Positions 17,995-26,517 of a stretch of 64,000 nucleotides of DNA are shown here, piece after piece. Under the pieces are notes generated by a model. That model saw nothing but the letters and a program-made list of their open reading frames with translations, was not told where the DNA came from and did not search any database. The first letter of the stretch is position 1. The number at the start of each line of letters is the position of its first letter. Made by a program: the position numbers and the translations under genes. Origin of the DNA: Pseudomonas orientalis (GTDB lineage Bacteria; Pseudomonadota; Gammaproteobacteria; Pseudomonadales; Pseudomonadaceae); NCBI RefSeq assembly GCF_001439815.1, contig NZ_JYLM01000002.1, positions 620,001 to 684,000 on the forward strand. Direction: 5' to 3'.

Positions 17995-19297
17995 AAACCG
18001 AACCTAGTTCACGGCTGAGTTGCTCACGGTCCAGAACACCCTCCCAGCGGGCAATAAACAGCGTGGCGACACCGTTGCCGATCACATTGATCAGCGCACC
18101 GCCTTCGGAGATGAACCGGTAGACGCCTAGCACCAGTACCAGGCCTGCCGCCGGTATCACATCAATCGAACCGAGGGTTGCCGCCAGGGTGATGAACGCG
18201 CCTCCGGTCACACTCGCGGCGCCCTTGGACGTCAGCAACAGGATCAATAACAGCGTTACTTGATGATAAAGAGACACGTCGATGTCCAGGGCCTGGGCAA
18301 TGAAGATCGCCAGCACCGTCATGTTGATGCAGCTGCCGTCAAGATTGAAGCAGTAGCCGGAAGGTACTACGAGGCCGACAGTGGACTTTTCGCAGCCGAG
18401 CTTCTCCAGCTTGCCCATCAGGCGCGGTAACGCCGACTCCGACGAGGAAGTGCCGAGCACCAGTACCAGTTCTTCGCGGATGTACTTGAGGAACTTCCAC
18501 AGGCTGAAACCAGCCAGCCGCGCCACCAGATTCAGCACCACGAATACGAATACCAGCGCGGTAAGGTAGTAACACACCAGCAGGTTCACATAGGCCCCGA
18601 GCGATTGCACGCCGTACTTGCCCACCGTGAAAGCCATGCCGCCGAAGGCTCCCAGGGGAGCCAGGTACATGACGATCCTGAGCATGCGAAAGAACGCCTT
18701 GGCCACCAGATCGATGGTGTTGAGCAGCGGCTTGCCAGTCTCGCCCAACAATTGCAGGCCGAAGGCGAACAGCACCGAGATGAATAGCACTTGGAGGATA
18801 TCGCCCTCGGTAAACGCGCCGAACACCGTGGTCGGCACAATGTGCGTGAGAAACCCGACCACGCTTTGATCATGGGCGGCCTTGGTGTAGCCCGCGATAG
18901 CCGAAGCGTCGAGGCTGGCCGGGTCGATGTGCATGCCGACACCTGGCTTGAGCAGGTTCACCCCGATCAAGCCGATCACCAGGGCTATGGTGGTCAGCAC
19001 CTCAAAGTAAATCAGCGACTTGAAACCGATACGCCCGATGCGCTTAAGGTCCTGCATGCCGGCGATACCGCTGACCACCGTGCAAAATATGATCGGTGCG
19101 ATCAGCATCTTGATCAGCTTGATGAACGTATCGCCCAAGGGTTTCATCTGCTCACCGAGACCGGGGCTGAAGTGACCGAGGATCACCCCCAGCACGATCG
19201 CTGCGAGGACTTGTACGTAGAGGTGCTGGTAAAACGCTTTGCGCCGTGGAAGCGGTTCATCCACGGATTCGACTGACGAGCTGATTATTTTTGTCAT
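17993..19297 (-). CDS. DctA-type dicarboxylate:cation symporter
   Basis: A 434-residue inner-membrane carrier of the DAACS family. Family signatures are SSSESALPRLMGKLEKLG and LTSKGAASVTGGAFI, with about eight membrane helices and two re-entrant loops. Members take up C4-dicarboxylates (DctA, about 428-440 residues) or acidic amino acids. A serine-rich hairpin SSSESALP rather than longer eukaryote-like motifs favours dicarboxylates. It heads away from the lyase operon toward a shared terminator and is followed upstream by other catabolic genes, so it is the probable entry route for a pathway acid. Confidence 0.9.
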   Translation of the reverse strand: MTKIISSSVESVDEPLPRRKAFYQHLYVQVLAAIVLGVILGHFSPGLGEQMKPLGDTFIKLIKMLIAPIIFCTVVSGIAGMQDLKRIGRIGFKSLIYFEVLTTIALVIGLIGVNLLKPGVGMHIDPASLDASAIAGYTKAAHDQSVVGFLTHIVPTTVFGAFTEGDILQVLFISVLFAFGLQLLGETGKPLLNTIDLVAKAFFRMLRIVMYLAPLGAFGGMAFTVGKYGVQSLGAYVNLLVCYYLTALVFVFVVLNLVARLAGFSLWKFLKYIREELVLVLGTSSSESALPRLMGKLEKLGCEKSTVGLVVPSGYCFNLDGSCINMTVLAIFIAQALDIDVSLYHQVTLLLILLLTSKGAASVTGGAFITLAATLGSIDVIPAAGLVLVLGVYRFISEGGALINVIGNGVATLFIARWEGVLDREQLSRELGSV

Positions 19298-19337
19298 GGC
19301 TCTGCCTTATGGGGTTGTGATTGGGGGAGCTGAGGGT

Positions 19338-20279
19338 TCAAGTCACCACGTTGATCGGTTGATGGGCGGCGAACGCCGCTATATTGGCTGCCAGCACCGC
19401 TTTGAGCCGCTCGACACTGCTCTGGCTGGCCCAGGCGACGTGGGGCGTAACCAGCAAATTGGGATGTTCGCAGTGCAGCAAGGGATGGTCGGATTGGGGC
19501 GGTTCCACCTGGAGTACGTCCAGCGCAGCCCCGCCCAATCGGCCGCGGGCGAGCCCGTCGAGCACGGCGTTTTCATCTACCAGTGCACCGCGTGCGGTGT
19601 TGATGAGCAAGGCACCGGGTTTCATCCGTGCGATCTCGGCGGAACCGATCAAATTACGGGTCTGCGGCGTCAATGGACAATGCAAGGTCAGCGCATCGGC
19701 CTTGGCCAATACCGTGTCGAACGCCGTGTAGCCTTCCCTCACCCGCGACGCGCCACGGTGTTCGGCAAACAGCACGGTGATGTCCAAGGCCTTGGCCAGG
19801 CGCGCCACGCGGCTGCCGATATCACCTCGGCCGATGATACCCAGGGTCGAGCCTTGCAGGTCTTGGACCGGCGCCGCATGCACGCAGAAGTGAGATGACT
19901 GTGGCCACAACGTGGTCGACGCCGCACGATACGCCATGAGGTGACGACGTAGCGCAAACAGCGAACCGATCACCGCTTCGGCCACACTGACCGCGCTGTA
20001 CGCCGGCACGTTGCACACCGTCACGCCTTGATCACGGCAAGCGGCAATATCAATGCAGTCGTAACCAGTCGCAGCCACACAGATGAGCTTCAAGCGTGGC
20101 AGTTGCCCCAGGGTAGCTCGGTCGATGCGTACCTTGTTGGTAATGGCCACATCGGCTTCGGCCAACGCCTGCACAACCTGGCCGGGAGTGGTTTTTTCTC
20201 GTTCGGTCCACGCGCTGGCCTGGGCCGGGCGCGCCAATGGCGACGGCAAGCTTGCACCGTCGAGAAACACGATATTCAT
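19338..20279 (-). CDS. D-2-hydroxyacid dehydrogenase (hydroxypyruvate/glyoxylate reductase-like)
   Basis: A 313-residue NAD(P)-dependent D-2-hydroxyacid dehydrogenase. The nucleotide loop is GIIGRGDIGSRV, the catalytic arginine is in NTARGALVDE, the glutamate lies in ALDVLQVEPP and the histidine in TPHVAWAS. It interconverts a 2-oxo acid and a D-2-hydroxy acid in the cytoplasm. The stop of the VOC gene overlaps its start by 4 bases, so it is part of the minus-strand operon that also holds the lyase-like and CoA-transferase genes. The substrate is not identifiable. Confidence 0.88.
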   Translation of the reverse strand: MNIVFLDGASLPSPLARPAQASAWTEREKTTPGQVVQALAEADVAITNKVRIDRATLGQLPRLKLICVAATGYDCIDIAACRDQGVTVCNVPAYSAVSVAEAVIGSLFALRRHLMAYRAASTTLWPQSSHFCVHAAPVQDLQGSTLGIIGRGDIGSRVARLAKALDITVLFAEHRGASRVREGYTAFDTVLAKADALTLHCPLTPQTRNLIGSAEIARMKPGALLINTARGALVDENAVLDGLARGRLGGAALDVLQVEPPQSDHPLLHCEHPNLLVTPHVAWASQSSVERLKAVLAANIAAFAAHQPINVVT

Positions 20280-20659
20280 ACGGGCACCTGTTCAGAAATT
20301 TCGATGAGGTTCAGGTCCGGGTCGCGCACATACACCGAACGAATCGGCCCAGTGGCGCCTGTACGCGGCACAGGGCCTTCGATGATCGGCCAGGCCTGGG
20401 CCTGCAGATGGGCGATCACTTCCTCCAGCGAGGTGCTGGTGATAAAACACAGGTCCAGCGCACCGGGCACCGGCAGATGGGCCTTGGGCTCGAACTCTCG
20501 CCCACGCTCATGCACATTGATTTTCTGGTTGCCGAAGCGGAACGCGAGTCGGCCGTTGCCAAAGCTCTCCAGGTGCATGCCCATGACGCGAATGTAAAAG
20601 TCTTTGCAGGCCGCTACGTCGATGGTGGTAAGAACCAGGTGGTCTAGATGATCAATCAT
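20276..20659 (-). CDS. VOC-family (glyoxalase/dioxygenase fold) protein
   Basis: A 127-residue single vicinal-oxygen-chelate protein: DHLVLTTIDVAACKDFY at the start with the first histidine ligand, HERGREF mid-way, and DPDLNLIEIS with the C-terminal glutamate ligand. It is probably a metal-dependent lyase, isomerase or epimerase. VOC genes also sit in Pseudomonas itaconate clusters, but their role there is unclear. It overlaps both neighbours by ATGA. Confidence 0.82.
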   Translation of the reverse strand: MIDHLDHLVLTTIDVAACKDFYIRVMGMHLESFGNGRLAFRFGNQKINVHERGREFEPKAHLPVPGALDLCFITSTSLEEVIAHLQAQAWPIIEGPVPRTGATGPIRSVYVRDPDLNLIEISEQVPV

Positions 20660-21619
20660 GGGGTGCGCTCCAGTTCAGCGTTGGCCACTTGCTTGCTCAG
20701 GCTGTGTACGTGATCGGGGATGGGATGCAGGTCCAGGCGCTTGCCGGCTTTGAGGATCTGGCTGGGAATGTCGTGACCAATCAGTCCGGGCAACTGGGCG
20801 GACGCCGCCAGTAGGCGGTCCAGGTTCATGCCGGTGTCGTAGCCCATCAGGTCCAGCATGTGCACCAGGTCCTCCATGCACACATTACCGCTGGCACCCG
20901 GTGCATACGGGCAACCGCCCAAGCCGCCCAGGGAGGCATCAAAGCGGTCGATGCCGGCCTGCAGCGCCGCCAGGGTATTGGCCAGGGCCATGCCACGCGT
21001 GTTATGAAAATGCAAAGTCAGTTGCAACTCAGGAAAGCGCTCGCACCTGGCGCGACAACGCCTCCACTTGCGAGGGATAGGCCATACCGGTGGTGTCACA
21101 CAGGGTGACGCCACGCACGCCCAATTCGGCGAAACGCCCGACCCAACCCAATACATCGTCGGCCGGCACGTCGCCCTGCATCGGGCAGCCAAATACCGTG
21201 GACAGCGACACGTTGACCGCCACCGGCCCGCGCCCAATTACCCCCACCACATCTCTGAGCTGGGCGAACGACTGTTCACGCGTCATGCGCAGGTTGGAGC
21301 GGTTATGCGGTTCGCTCACCGACATCACCAGGTTGGCTTCGTCGATTCCACACCCCAGCGCTCTTTCTGCCCCCCGAATGTTGGGCACCAGCACCGTGTA
21401 CTCCACATCTTTATGCCGCTCAATCGCAGCCATCACGGCCTCGGCGTCGCGCAACGCGGGAATGGCCTTGGGCGAAGTGAAGGAAGTCACTTCGATCTTG
21501 GCGTAGCCGCACTGGCTCAGCGCATCGATCAAGGCGATTTTCTTTTCGGTGTCGATAAAGGTCTTTTCGTTCTGGAAGCCGTCACGGGTCGCGACTTCCT
21601 GCAGATATAAGCGCTTCAT
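20656..21619 (-). pseudogene. HMG-CoA lyase-like gene, frameshifted
   Basis: An HMG-CoA lyase-family (DRE-TIM barrel) gene split over two frames. The N-terminal part (21619 to 21029) begins MKRLYLQEVATRDGFQNE with the R-D substrate motif and ends prematurely after SRQVRALS. The next frame continues at once with ERFPELQLTLHFHNTRG, carrying the metal HxH, and GGLGGCPYAPGASGN with the catalytic cysteine loop, to 20656. The span is 964 nt, one base over a multiple of three, so one extra base (or two missing) near 21031-21050 breaks it. Everything else is intact, so the lesion is recent or a sequencing error. Members cleave HMG-CoA or citramalyl-CoA. Confidence 0.88.
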
Positions 21620-21635
21620 TGAGGTACTCCTGGTT

Positions 21636-22826
21636 TCAGATGAGGCCGCGAGCGCGCCAGGCTGTACGGGTCGGCGCATCGATACCGATGCTCTCAAGCA
21701 CCGCATCGGTGTGTTGCCCAAGACTCGGCGCGCGCGAACGCACTCGGCCGGGTGTGGCCGTCAACTTGGGAACGATGCCGGGCAAGGTGACGGCAGTGCC
21801 GTCGTCCAACTGGCTGGCGAGTAGCATGTCGCGTGCCTGGTAATGGGCGTCGCCGGCGATGTCGGCGGCGTCATAGATCTTGCCGGAGGGGATGTTGGCG
21901 ACCTTCAGCGCGGCGAGCACATCATCAAGGTTCCGCTCGGCCGTCCACGTGGAAATTGCCGCATCAATGCGCGCCACATGGCGCACGCGACCATCGTTCT
22001 GCGCCAGTTCCGGGTCCTCGGCCAAGTCCGGGCGGTCGATCTTTTCCATCAGGCGGCGGTAGATGCTGTCGCCGTTGCCCGCGATCAATGCGTACTTTCC
22101 ATCCTTGCAACGGTAGGCATTGGTCGGCGCAATCCCCGGAAGGCTGCTACCAGCCGGCTCGCGCACCGTGCCAAACACCGAATACTCGGGAATCAGGCTT
22201 TCCATCATGTTGAAAACCGACTCATACAAAGCTACATCCACCTGCTGGCCGACACCTTGATTTTGTTCGCGATGGCGTAGTGCAAGCAGCACGCCGATCA
22301 CACCATGGAGTGCGGACAACGAGTCGCCTATCGACACCCCCACCCGCACCGGTGTGCGCCCTGGCTCGCCGGATAAATGACGCAAACCGCCCATGGCTTC
22401 TGCGATAACGCCGAAGCCTGGCGAGTCGCGATAAGGCCCGGTCTGGCCGTAGCCGGACACCCGCAGCATCACCAGGCCAGGGTTGATAGCGAACAGTTCA
22501 TCCCAGCCCAGCCCCCATTTTTCCAGTGTTCCAGGACGGAAGTTCTCGATCAGGATGTCGGCGTCCTTGACCAGCCGCTTGACCACTTCCCGGGCTTGGG
22601 CCTGACGAAGATCGAGGGTGACCGATTGCTTGTTGCGCGACTGGGCCGCCCACCAGACTGAGGTACCGTTGTGCAGCAAGCGCCATTTGCGCAGGGGGTC
22701 GCCGGTGACCGGCGGTTCGATCTTGATAACTTCGGCACCGAACTCGGCGAGAATCTTGGCGGCGAAGGGCCCAGCAATCAGTTGGCCCATTTCGACCACC
22801 TTGATACCTTCTAGCGGTAGGCTCAT
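21636..22826 (-). CDS. class III CoA-transferase (CaiB/BaiF family), second copy
   Basis: A 396-residue CoA-transferase. It begins MSLPLEGIKVVEMGQLIAGP and has EFGAEVIKIEPP, RNKQSVTLDLR and the VSGYGQTGPYRDSPGFG loop typical of the family. I use the ATG at 22826 because the family start is MSLPLEGIKV; an ATG 12 bases upstream is possible. It lies 16 bases before the HMG-CoA lyase-like gene on the same strand, so it probably makes that enzyme's CoA substrate. It faces a LysR gene across a 112-base gap. Confidence 0.88.
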   Translation of the reverse strand: MSLPLEGIKVVEMGQLIAGPFAAKILAEFGAEVIKIEPPVTGDPLRKWRLLHNGTSVWWAAQSRNKQSVTLDLRQAQAREVVKRLVKDADILIENFRPGTLEKWGLGWDELFAINPGLVMLRVSGYGQTGPYRDSPGFGVIAEAMGGLRHLSGEPGRTPVRVGVSIGDSLSALHGVIGVLLALRHREQNQGVGQQVDVALYESVFNMMESLIPEYSVFGTVREPAGSSLPGIAPTNAYRCKDGKYALIAGNGDSIYRRLMEKIDRPDLAEDPELAQNDGRVRHVARIDAAISTWTAERNLDDVLAALKVANIPSGKIYDAADIAGDAHYQARDMLLASQLDDGTAVTLPGIVPKLTATPGRVRSRAPSLGQHTDAVLESIGIDAPTRTAWRARGLI

Positions 22827-22938
22827 GACGTTTTCCATGCTTGTTGGAGGCGATGACCGGATAATCCACTCAAACGCGCGGCGTGAGAATTTCAAAGATT
22901 TCCACTACTCTTTCCGAACTGGAAACACAGAGGTGGAT

Positions 22939-23838
22939 ATGTTCAATCTGTTGCAGCTCGATCTGGTGTCGCTACGCCTGCTGGTATTGACCGCCAAGAC
23001 GGAAAATCTGACCCAGGCCGCAAACAGTGCACACATGACTGTTTCCGCAGCGAGCAAGCGGTTAGCTGAACTTGAAAGAGTGACCCATTGCACCTTGTTC
23101 ACCCGCGTGGCCCGAGGACTGCAGCTCACTCCCGCTGGGCGCGGCCTGGCAGAACATGCGCGGGCCATCCTCGACGTCGCACAGCAAATGGCCCACGACG
23201 CCGCCGACTACGCCAATGGTGTCCGCGGCCATGTGCGGTTATTTGCGAATACCTCGGCAGTGATCCAATTCCTGCCGCATGACCTGGCGATATTTCTGGC
23301 GGCCAACCCCCACGTACGTATCGAGCTTGCGGAAGCGCTCAGCGACAGCACCATCCACGCGGTGGAAAGCGGCCGGGCCGAGATTGGAATCTTTGCCGAC
23401 AATGCGCCTGCGCCCGGGCTGCAAATGCAGCCCTATCGACGCGACCGCCTCGTGGTGCTGGTACCCCAAGCCCACGAGTTGGCGCAGCGAGCCGCCGTGA
23501 GTCTGGCTGACACGCTGGATTTTGATTACGTGGCTTTGAACCAGGGCAGCTCACTGCTGCGTCGCATCAACGACGCCGCTGCCAGCACTGGTAGGCTGCT
23601 GAAAGTACGGATTCAGGTCAGCAGCTTTGACGGCATCTGCCGCATGATCGAGGCTGGATTGGGCATTGGCATTCTGCCGCTCGGGTCGGTCCATCCCGAA
23701 CTGCTTGAATCGAAGCTACGAGCGATACCGCTGGAGGGGGCCTGGGCGACGCGTACGTTGTATGTCGGCGTGGCTGACGCCTCACGTCTGTCACCGCAAG
23801 CAATGAATTTATATAACTATCTAGGGAGTTTGGAATAG
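22939..23838 (+). CDS. LysR-family transcriptional regulator
   Basis: A 299-residue LysR regulator with the N-terminal HTH in SAHMTVSAASKRLAEL, preceded by LLQLDLVSLRLLVLTAKTENL (split here as LLQLDLVSLRLL and VLTAKTENL). The ATG at 22939 follows AGGTGG; a longer open frame upstream overlaps the divergent promoter and is not credible. It is divergent from the CoA-transferase/lyase/VOC/dehydrogenase/carrier operon, the usual layout for a LysR target, so it most likely controls that operon with a pathway acid as co-inducer. Confidence 0.92.
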   Translation: MFNLLQLDLVSLRLLVLTAKTENLTQAANSAHMTVSAASKRLAELERVTHCTLFTRVARGLQLTPAGRGLAEHARAILDVAQQMAHDAADYANGVRGHVRLFANTSAVIQFLPHDLAIFLAANPHVRIELAEALSDSTIHAVESGRAEIGIFADNAPAPGLQMQPYRRDRLVVLVPQAHELAQRAAVSLADTLDFDYVALNQGSSLLRRINDAAASTGRLLKVRIQVSSFDGICRMIEAGLGIGILPLGSVHPELLESKLRAIPLEGAWATRTLYVGVADASRLSPQAMNLYNYLGSLE

Positions 23839-23966
23839 GAAACAGGGCTTGACCGAAATCGCCACTCTCTCAAAGGCCGATGCCCTCGGTGTTCACGGCT
23901 ATTCCTTGAATAAGGGGCTACCGATGGATAACCCCTCCCAAGCGCCGCTCGGCATCACGCTGCAAA

Positions 23967-25253
23967 CTAAGACTCCCAGCGACGAAACAACACACTCGCA
24001 TTAACGCCACCAAAACCGAACCCGTTTGAGAGTGCATTCATGATCGGCATCTCCCGGGACTTGAGGCTGACCAGGTCAAGCCCATCAGCCGCTTCGTCGG
24101 CATGATCCAGGTTCAACGTGGGAGGTGCGATCTGGTCGCGAAGCGCCAACACGGTAAAGATCGCTTCAATCCCTCCTGCCGCGCCCAGCAGATGCCCGGT
24201 GGCAGACTTGGTCGAGCTGATTGCCACGCCGGAACCCTTCCCGAACACCGAGCGAATGGCGGCCAGCTCGCCCTTGTCTCCGACTTGCGTGGAAGTCGCG
24301 TGTGCATTGATATGCTGTACGTCGCCAGGACTGACAGCAGCCTGACGCAGTGCCTGTTCCATGGCACGCCGTGCGCCGCTGCCATCTTCCGGGCCCGCCG
24401 TAAGGTGGTAGGCATCGGCACTGGTGCCATAACCCACCAGTTCAGCCAGTGGCTTGGCGCCACGCGCCAAGGCATGTTCCAGTGACTCGATCACCAGCAA
24501 CCCCGCGCCTTCGGACATCACGAAGCCGTCGCGCTCCCGATCAAAAGGCCGTGAAGCCTGCTGCGGGTGTTCGGCAAAACCGGTGGACAGCGCACGGGCC
24601 GCGGCAAAACACCCTAGGGTCACACGGTCGATCGCCGCTTCGGTACCGCCGCACAGGGCGATGTCCGCTTCGCCACTTCTGATGAGCCTGGCCGCATCGC
24701 CGATGGCCTGTACGCCGGCGGCACAGGCCGTTACCGGGGCGCCGAGCGGGCCCTTGAAACCGTGCCGGATGGAGACGTGCCCCGCCGCCATGTTGGCCAG
24801 AAAAGACGGCGCGGTGAATGGCGACAATCGGCGCGGGCCACGTGTGTCGGTGGTCCGCACAGCATCGGCAATCACACCAAACCCGCCCACGCCAGATGCA
24901 ATGATCGTCGCGGTCCTTTCCTGGTCAGCCTCCTCGGTCGGGTGCCAGCCGGCCTGCTCAAGCGCTTCGTGCGCCGCCACAAGGGCAAACTCGATGAAGC
25001 GATCCATCTTCTTGCGGTCCTTGGCCGAAATGACGCGCTCCGGGTCATACCCCGCGATGGGGTCTTCCTCCAGAGACGGCACCTGACCGCCGACTGCAAC
25101 ACCGGTGCCCTCGGTCACCTCGACCGGTAACTGGCGGATGCCGGAACGCCCCGCCAACAAACGCTTCCAGACCTCCTCAACGCCGCACCCCAGCGGCCCG
25201 ACAATGCCGACGCCCGTGACTACGATTCGCTTTTGACCGTTGAGATTATTCAT
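23967..25253 (-). CDS. beta-ketoacyl-ACP synthase II (FabF-like), extra copy
   Basis: A 428-residue KAS II. The active-site cysteine is C177 in TACAAG, with NAHATST and ATGHLLGAAG supplying the two catalytic histidines, and FGFGGVNAS near the C-terminus. It condenses malonyl-ACP with acyl-ACP. No ACP, FabD or FabG gene is adjacent, so it is not the housekeeping fab cluster copy. It stands alone before a broken efflux-pump gene and a TetR regulator, so a resistance or special fatty-acid role is possible. Confidence 0.9.
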   Translation of the reverse strand: MNNLNGQKRIVVTGVGIVGPLGCGVEEVWKRLLAGRSGIRQLPVEVTEGTGVAVGGQVPSLEEDPIAGYDPERVISAKDRKKMDRFIEFALVAAHEALEQAGWHPTEEADQERTATIIASGVGGFGVIADAVRTTDTRGPRRLSPFTAPSFLANMAAGHVSIRHGFKGPLGAPVTACAAGVQAIGDAARLIRSGEADIALCGGTEAAIDRVTLGCFAAARALSTGFAEHPQQASRPFDRERDGFVMSEGAGLLVIESLEHALARGAKPLAELVGYGTSADAYHLTAGPEDGSGARRAMEQALRQAAVSPGDVQHINAHATSTQVGDKGELAAIRSVFGKGSGVAISSTKSATGHLLGAAGGIEAIFTVLALRDQIAPPTLNLDHADEAADGLDLVSLKSREMPIMNALSNGFGFGGVNASVLFRRWES

Positions 25254-25263
25254 TGACCCCTCT

Positions 25264-25530
25264 TCATTTATCAGTCGAAAGTGCTTGGGTGGGTTTCGCT
25301 GCCTGAGTGCTGCTTTCAGGCTCAGGGCGGATCTTGAACCAGATGGCGTACATCGCCGGCAGGAACACCAGCGTCATGATGGTCTCAACCAACGTGCCTC
25401 CGATGAGTGTGTAGGCCAACGTCCCCCAGAAGACGGAATGGGTCAGCGGGATGAACGCCAGGATGGCCGCCATTGCGGTCAACAATACCGGTCCAGCCCT
25501 TCTTGTTCGTTTTGAGAAGGGTCTTTTCAT
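25264..25530 (-). pseudogene. C-terminal remnant of an RND efflux transporter
   Basis: An 88-residue frame that matches only the last two membrane helices of an HAE1/AcrB-type RND pump: GPVLLTAMAAILAFIPLTH, then GTLAYTLIGGTLVETIMTL and FLPAMYAIWFKIRPE. A full pump is above 1000 residues and nothing of the upstream body is visible in any frame before 25733. The stop lies 10 bases before the FabF start, so the pump and FabF were probably one operon before a deletion. Confidence 0.8.
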
Positions 25531-25732
25531 TATTAGCGCTCTTCGTTCAACACCGAAAGGAATCAGCAGGAGGGGTTCTGTAAGCGCCCCTTTTTGGCTG
25601 ACACGCTATGCTTATTCAAGTGACTCATTATGTCAATGGTCACTATCCGGACAGAATATTTGCTGAACGCGAGGCCAGAGATGCGCTATTTTGACTTTCA
25701 CGTAAGGATTGCAAGGCTGGCACAGCCAGGCG

Positions 25733-26353
25733 TCATGGCATGAGGCTACGCAATATCAGGTTTGACGTGAGGGTCGGGGCAGTCTCAACGAAGTCGAGAT
25801 TATATTGAAGCAGCAAAGGGTTGACGAAAGGCCGCAATGCAAAATGTATGGAGTCCACCGTTTCATCCAGTGGTGTCTTGCGTTCAAATTCGCCGCTTTC
25901 CCGCCCTTCACGCACGATTCGCAGCACGAAGCGCTTGATCCGGGCGTCGTATACCTGCGAACTCGGCCAGCTCTCCGATGCCGCAAACGCCGCGATATCG
26001 TAGAGTTTTCGATCATTGAAGAACAGGCTTACACCCGTGGAAATCAACGTTTTGACCAGGCGTCGAAAGCGCTCTGTCGACGAAATGCCCTCGGCGTCGA
26101 TTGCCTGCTCGGCAGCCGCAACAATCTCAGCCAGGCAGTTGGCGCAGATAGCTTCGCCGATCGCTTGCTTGGAATCAAAGAACTTGTAGATGTAGGCCTT
26201 GGAAAAACCAATAGCTTTAGCCAGGTCGGAGACCGTGGTTTTACTGTAGCCATACTGGCTGAAATGCGCATTGGCGGCAGCGACAATCTGATCGCGAATG
26301 TCATGATCGGCTGGGCCGCGAACGCCGCGCGAGGAAATAGAGGGTTGGTTCAT
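25733..26353 (-). CDS. TetR-family regulator
   Basis: A 206-residue TetR regulator with the N-terminal HTH (HFSQYGYSKTTVSDLAKAIG, then FSKAYIYKFFDSKQAI). The C-terminal ligand domain is unremarkable. It is divergent from the reductase gene at 26518, and the 164-base gap carries a 48-base dyad that is a good operator. The RND remnant lies downstream on the same strand, 202 bases past this stop, so it may once have controlled the pump too (inference). Confidence 0.92.
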   Translation of the reverse strand: MNQPSISSRGVRGPADHDIRDQIVAAANAHFSQYGYSKTTVSDLAKAIGFSKAYIYKFFDSKQAIGEAICANCLAEIVAAAEQAIDAEGISSTERFRRLVKTLISTGVSLFFNDRKLYDIAAFAASESWPSSQVYDARIKRFVLRIVREGRESGEFERKTPLDETVDSIHFALRPFVNPLLLQYNLDFVETAPTLTSNLILRSLMP

Positions 26354-26381
26354 GGCTGTAGCTTACGCACCCACGTCGAGA

Positions 26382-26429
26382 TTGACAATTTAGTGACCCA
26401 ATTTCTAAAGGGTCACGAAAGTTTGTCAA
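26382..26429. promoter_or_regulatory. two nested dyads between TetR and reductase genes, operator
   Basis: Ttgacaa (26382-26388) pairs with ttgtcaa (26423-26429), and inside them gtgaccc (26393-26399) pairs with gggtcac (26410-26416). All arms are perfect and nearly share one centre. Position between divergent tetR and reductase starts fits autoregulation plus control of the reductase. Confidence 0.75.
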
Positions 26430-26517
26430 ATCACATCAAGGGACGCGCATACGGATCAGATTCAGTTGAACCTCCGTCACCTGGACGGACTCCCAAACCT
26501 GAATCCAGGAGAAACCT

